Source of the DNA: Flavobacterium sp. ENC
Lineage (GTDB): Bacteria > Bacteroidota > Bacteroidia > Flavobacteriales > Flavobacteriaceae
NCBI RefSeq assembly: GCF_020991415.1
Contig: NZ_JAJMOY010000005.1
Location: forward strand, 186,001 to 250,000
Length of the DNA stretch: 64,000 nt
Direction of reading: 5' to 3'
Shown here: piece by piece, positions 62,919-64,000 of the stretch
Numbering within the stretch: position 1 is the first letter of the stretch
Layout: each line of letters starts with the position of its first letter
The notes under the pieces: generated by a model
What the model saw: the letters and a program-made list of their open reading frames with translations, nothing else
Database searches by the model: none
What the model was told of the DNA's origin: nothing
Position numbers and translations under genes: made by a program

Positions 62919-64000
62919 TTAATGGGCTTTAAGGATTTGCTTTATTTTTGTCGAGGCATTTTGATACTCTTCCAGCACAATATTCTTCCATTCGATCATA
63001 GCCGGACTGCAATTCTTTTGCAACGTTACCTTTTCTACAATTTCCTGTTTATTGTTCAGCCAGATAACAGCGCTTTTATCAGGCATACTTTTAAAATGCT
63101 GAAATTGATAAATCGTGTTTACCGACCAGTCTTTCACCTTTTTCTGCTGCTGATCATAATTGATAAACACGCAGGGTTTATTAAACATGGCAAAATCAAA
63201 AGCCATTGTCGATCCGACATTTACAACGATATCCGAGTAAAAAGCAGTACTTATCAGCAATTTCACATCTTCAATTGAAGGGTACACTGTGTTCCATTCG
63301 TTTGCCGTATTAAAATACCACAAGGGCGCGGCTTCTTTTATAAGATCTTTATATTTTTTTACCACAGCATCATATCTGCCCGAAAAATCGACCGGACATC
63401 TTCTAAACAAAATCTGGTATTCATCCTGCAGACTGGCTTTTGTAAGCTCTTCTGCAATATCGTTCAGGTAAGCCGGATCATCGGGAGAGGTTTTGGTATC
63501 ATCTCCGGAGAAACAAATGATTTTTTTATTTGGATCCAGGTTGTATCTTTTGTAGAACTTTTCTTTATCGATTCTGTTTTTTTCATCTGCATAAAACTCA
63601 AACTGAGGCGTTCCGGTAACCGCAATGCTCTTTACCGGAATTTCGGGATAATACAATTGTAATTCCTGTTTCATATAATCCGACCAGACCAGATAATGAT
63701 CAGCCCTTAGGGCCATTCGTGCTTTAGGCAAATTATCCCAGGAATAAATTACCGCTGCCGTTTTAATTCCTAAGTCTGCTGCGGCTGCAAAAATACCGGC
63801 TACTTTTAAAGCCCGCTGATGGGAGCAGAAAACAACACTGGGCTGCACTTTCTTTAAAATTTCTTTGACCTCATCATAAAAAACATTCTGACGAATTGCT
63901 TTCTGATAGTGTTTTTCTAATTTCAGAATACCCGAATATTTCTTAAAAAACGAGGCTGCTGCTTCAATCAGCTTATAAAAAACCTTTTTCGAAAATGTAT
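62919..64000 (-). CDS. Glycosyltransferase/CDP-glycerol-transferase-like protein (N-terminus cut by window edge)
   Basis: At least 360 residues; the frame is open to the right edge, so the true start is outside. A GTG at 63846-63848 is not the start, because the reading continues upstream with sensible sequence (FSKKVFYKLIEAA). Visible are VVFCSHQRALKVAGIFAAAA, IYSWDNLPKA, VTGTPQFEFY and VNVGSTMAFDFAMFNKPCVFIN, the last being the GT-B donor-site pattern of capsule and teichoic-type transferases and UDP-GlcNAc 2-epimerase-like folds. Exact class undecided. Confidence 0.75.
   Translation of the reverse strand, partial: TFSKKVFYKLIEAAASFFKKYSGILKLEKHYQKAIRQNVFYDEVKEILKKVQPSVVFCSHQRALKVAGIFAAAADLGIKTAAVIYSWDNLPKARMALRADHYLVWSDYMKQELQLYYPEIPVKSIAVTGTPQFEFYADEKNRIDKEKFYKRYNLDPNKKIICFSGDDTKTSPDDPAYLNDIAEELTKASLQDEYQILFRRCPVDFSGRYDAVVKKYKDLIKEAAPLWYFNTANEWNTVYPSIEDVKLLISTAFYSDIVVNVGSTMAFDFAMFNKPCVFINYDQQQKKVKDWSVNTIYQFQHFKSMPDKSAVIWLNNKQEIVEKVTLQKNCSPAMIEWKNIVLEEYQNASTKIKQILKAH

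Noticed and set aside
63289..63471. Plus-strand open frame of 60 codons at the right end
   Set aside because: Antisense to the edge glycosyltransferase gene and without supporting features.

Overview
The window looks like chromosomal DNA of a Flavobacterium-type member of the Bacteroidota. It is AT-rich. Promoter candidates follow the phylum's -7 pattern TAnnTTTG rather than the E. coli -10. Gene content includes SusC/SusD, HmuY, PorV/PorQ-family and DUF4105 proteins and many lipoproteins with an SxxC or AxxC signal end. I see no phage, transposase, CRISPR array or plasmid function. Most of the window is core metabolism and envelope biology; the accessory parts are the polysaccharide locus at the right end, the acyl-transfer operon and the heme and SusCD loci.

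Layout. 1-3.6 kb: a CorA-type transporter cut by the window edge, folD and ffh, all on the minus strand. 3.6-4.0 kb: two tandem 177/176 bp repeats rich in inverted repeats. 4.06-8.6 kb: a tightly packed minus-strand operon of two exported SGNH hydrolase-like proteins (one with a LysM domain nested inside it) and an MBOAT O-acyltransferase, probably a machine for O-acylating an envelope polymer. 8.9-13.1 kb: heme uptake (HmuY-like lipoprotein and TonB-dependent receptor) divergent from a DUF6607-like gene, with a perfect palindrome between them. 13.3-18.0 kb: a SusC/SusD pair without hydrolases, bracketed by two copies of a short conserved tail sequence. 18.6-34 kb: argS, a TonB-type outer-membrane protein, cutC, fabH, an S9 peptidase, a lone ABC ATPase, an OmpA lipoprotein, htpG and small lipoproteins.

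34.4-34.7 kb: two tandem tRNA-Thr(UGU) genes, each with its own promoter and hairpin terminator. 34.7-37.5 kb: a minus-strand run idi-queD-bcp-manA plus a small helical protein. 37.8-41.7 kb: exported MsrB and MsrA, an exported M24 aminopeptidase and a quinone oxidoreductase. 41.9-47.5 kb: an unrecognised protein, an FAD oxidoreductase, a small conserved protein and recQ. 47.6-50.7 kb: kdsD-tatC-carboxymuconolactone decarboxylase-lptB. 50.8-54.8 kb: pssA with a GH25 lysozyme, then a PorV-family protein with a DUF4105 membrane protein. 54.8-64.0 kb: a minus-strand exopolysaccharide or O-antigen locus (five glycosyltransferase-like genes, a methyltransferase, a Wzy/ligase-like protein and the priming phosphoglycosyltransferase at its distal end), running off the right edge.

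The most distinctive feature outside the genes is that many intergenic gaps hold large inverted repeats with perfect arms of 12-29 bp, some nested or tandem, and two of them share a common core. The best candidates for under-described biology are these elements, the LysM-in-SGNH acyl-transfer operon, the short transcription-unit-like sequence upstream of susC, and the PorV-like/DUF4105 pair. No wholly novel multi-gene defence or mobile system is evident.
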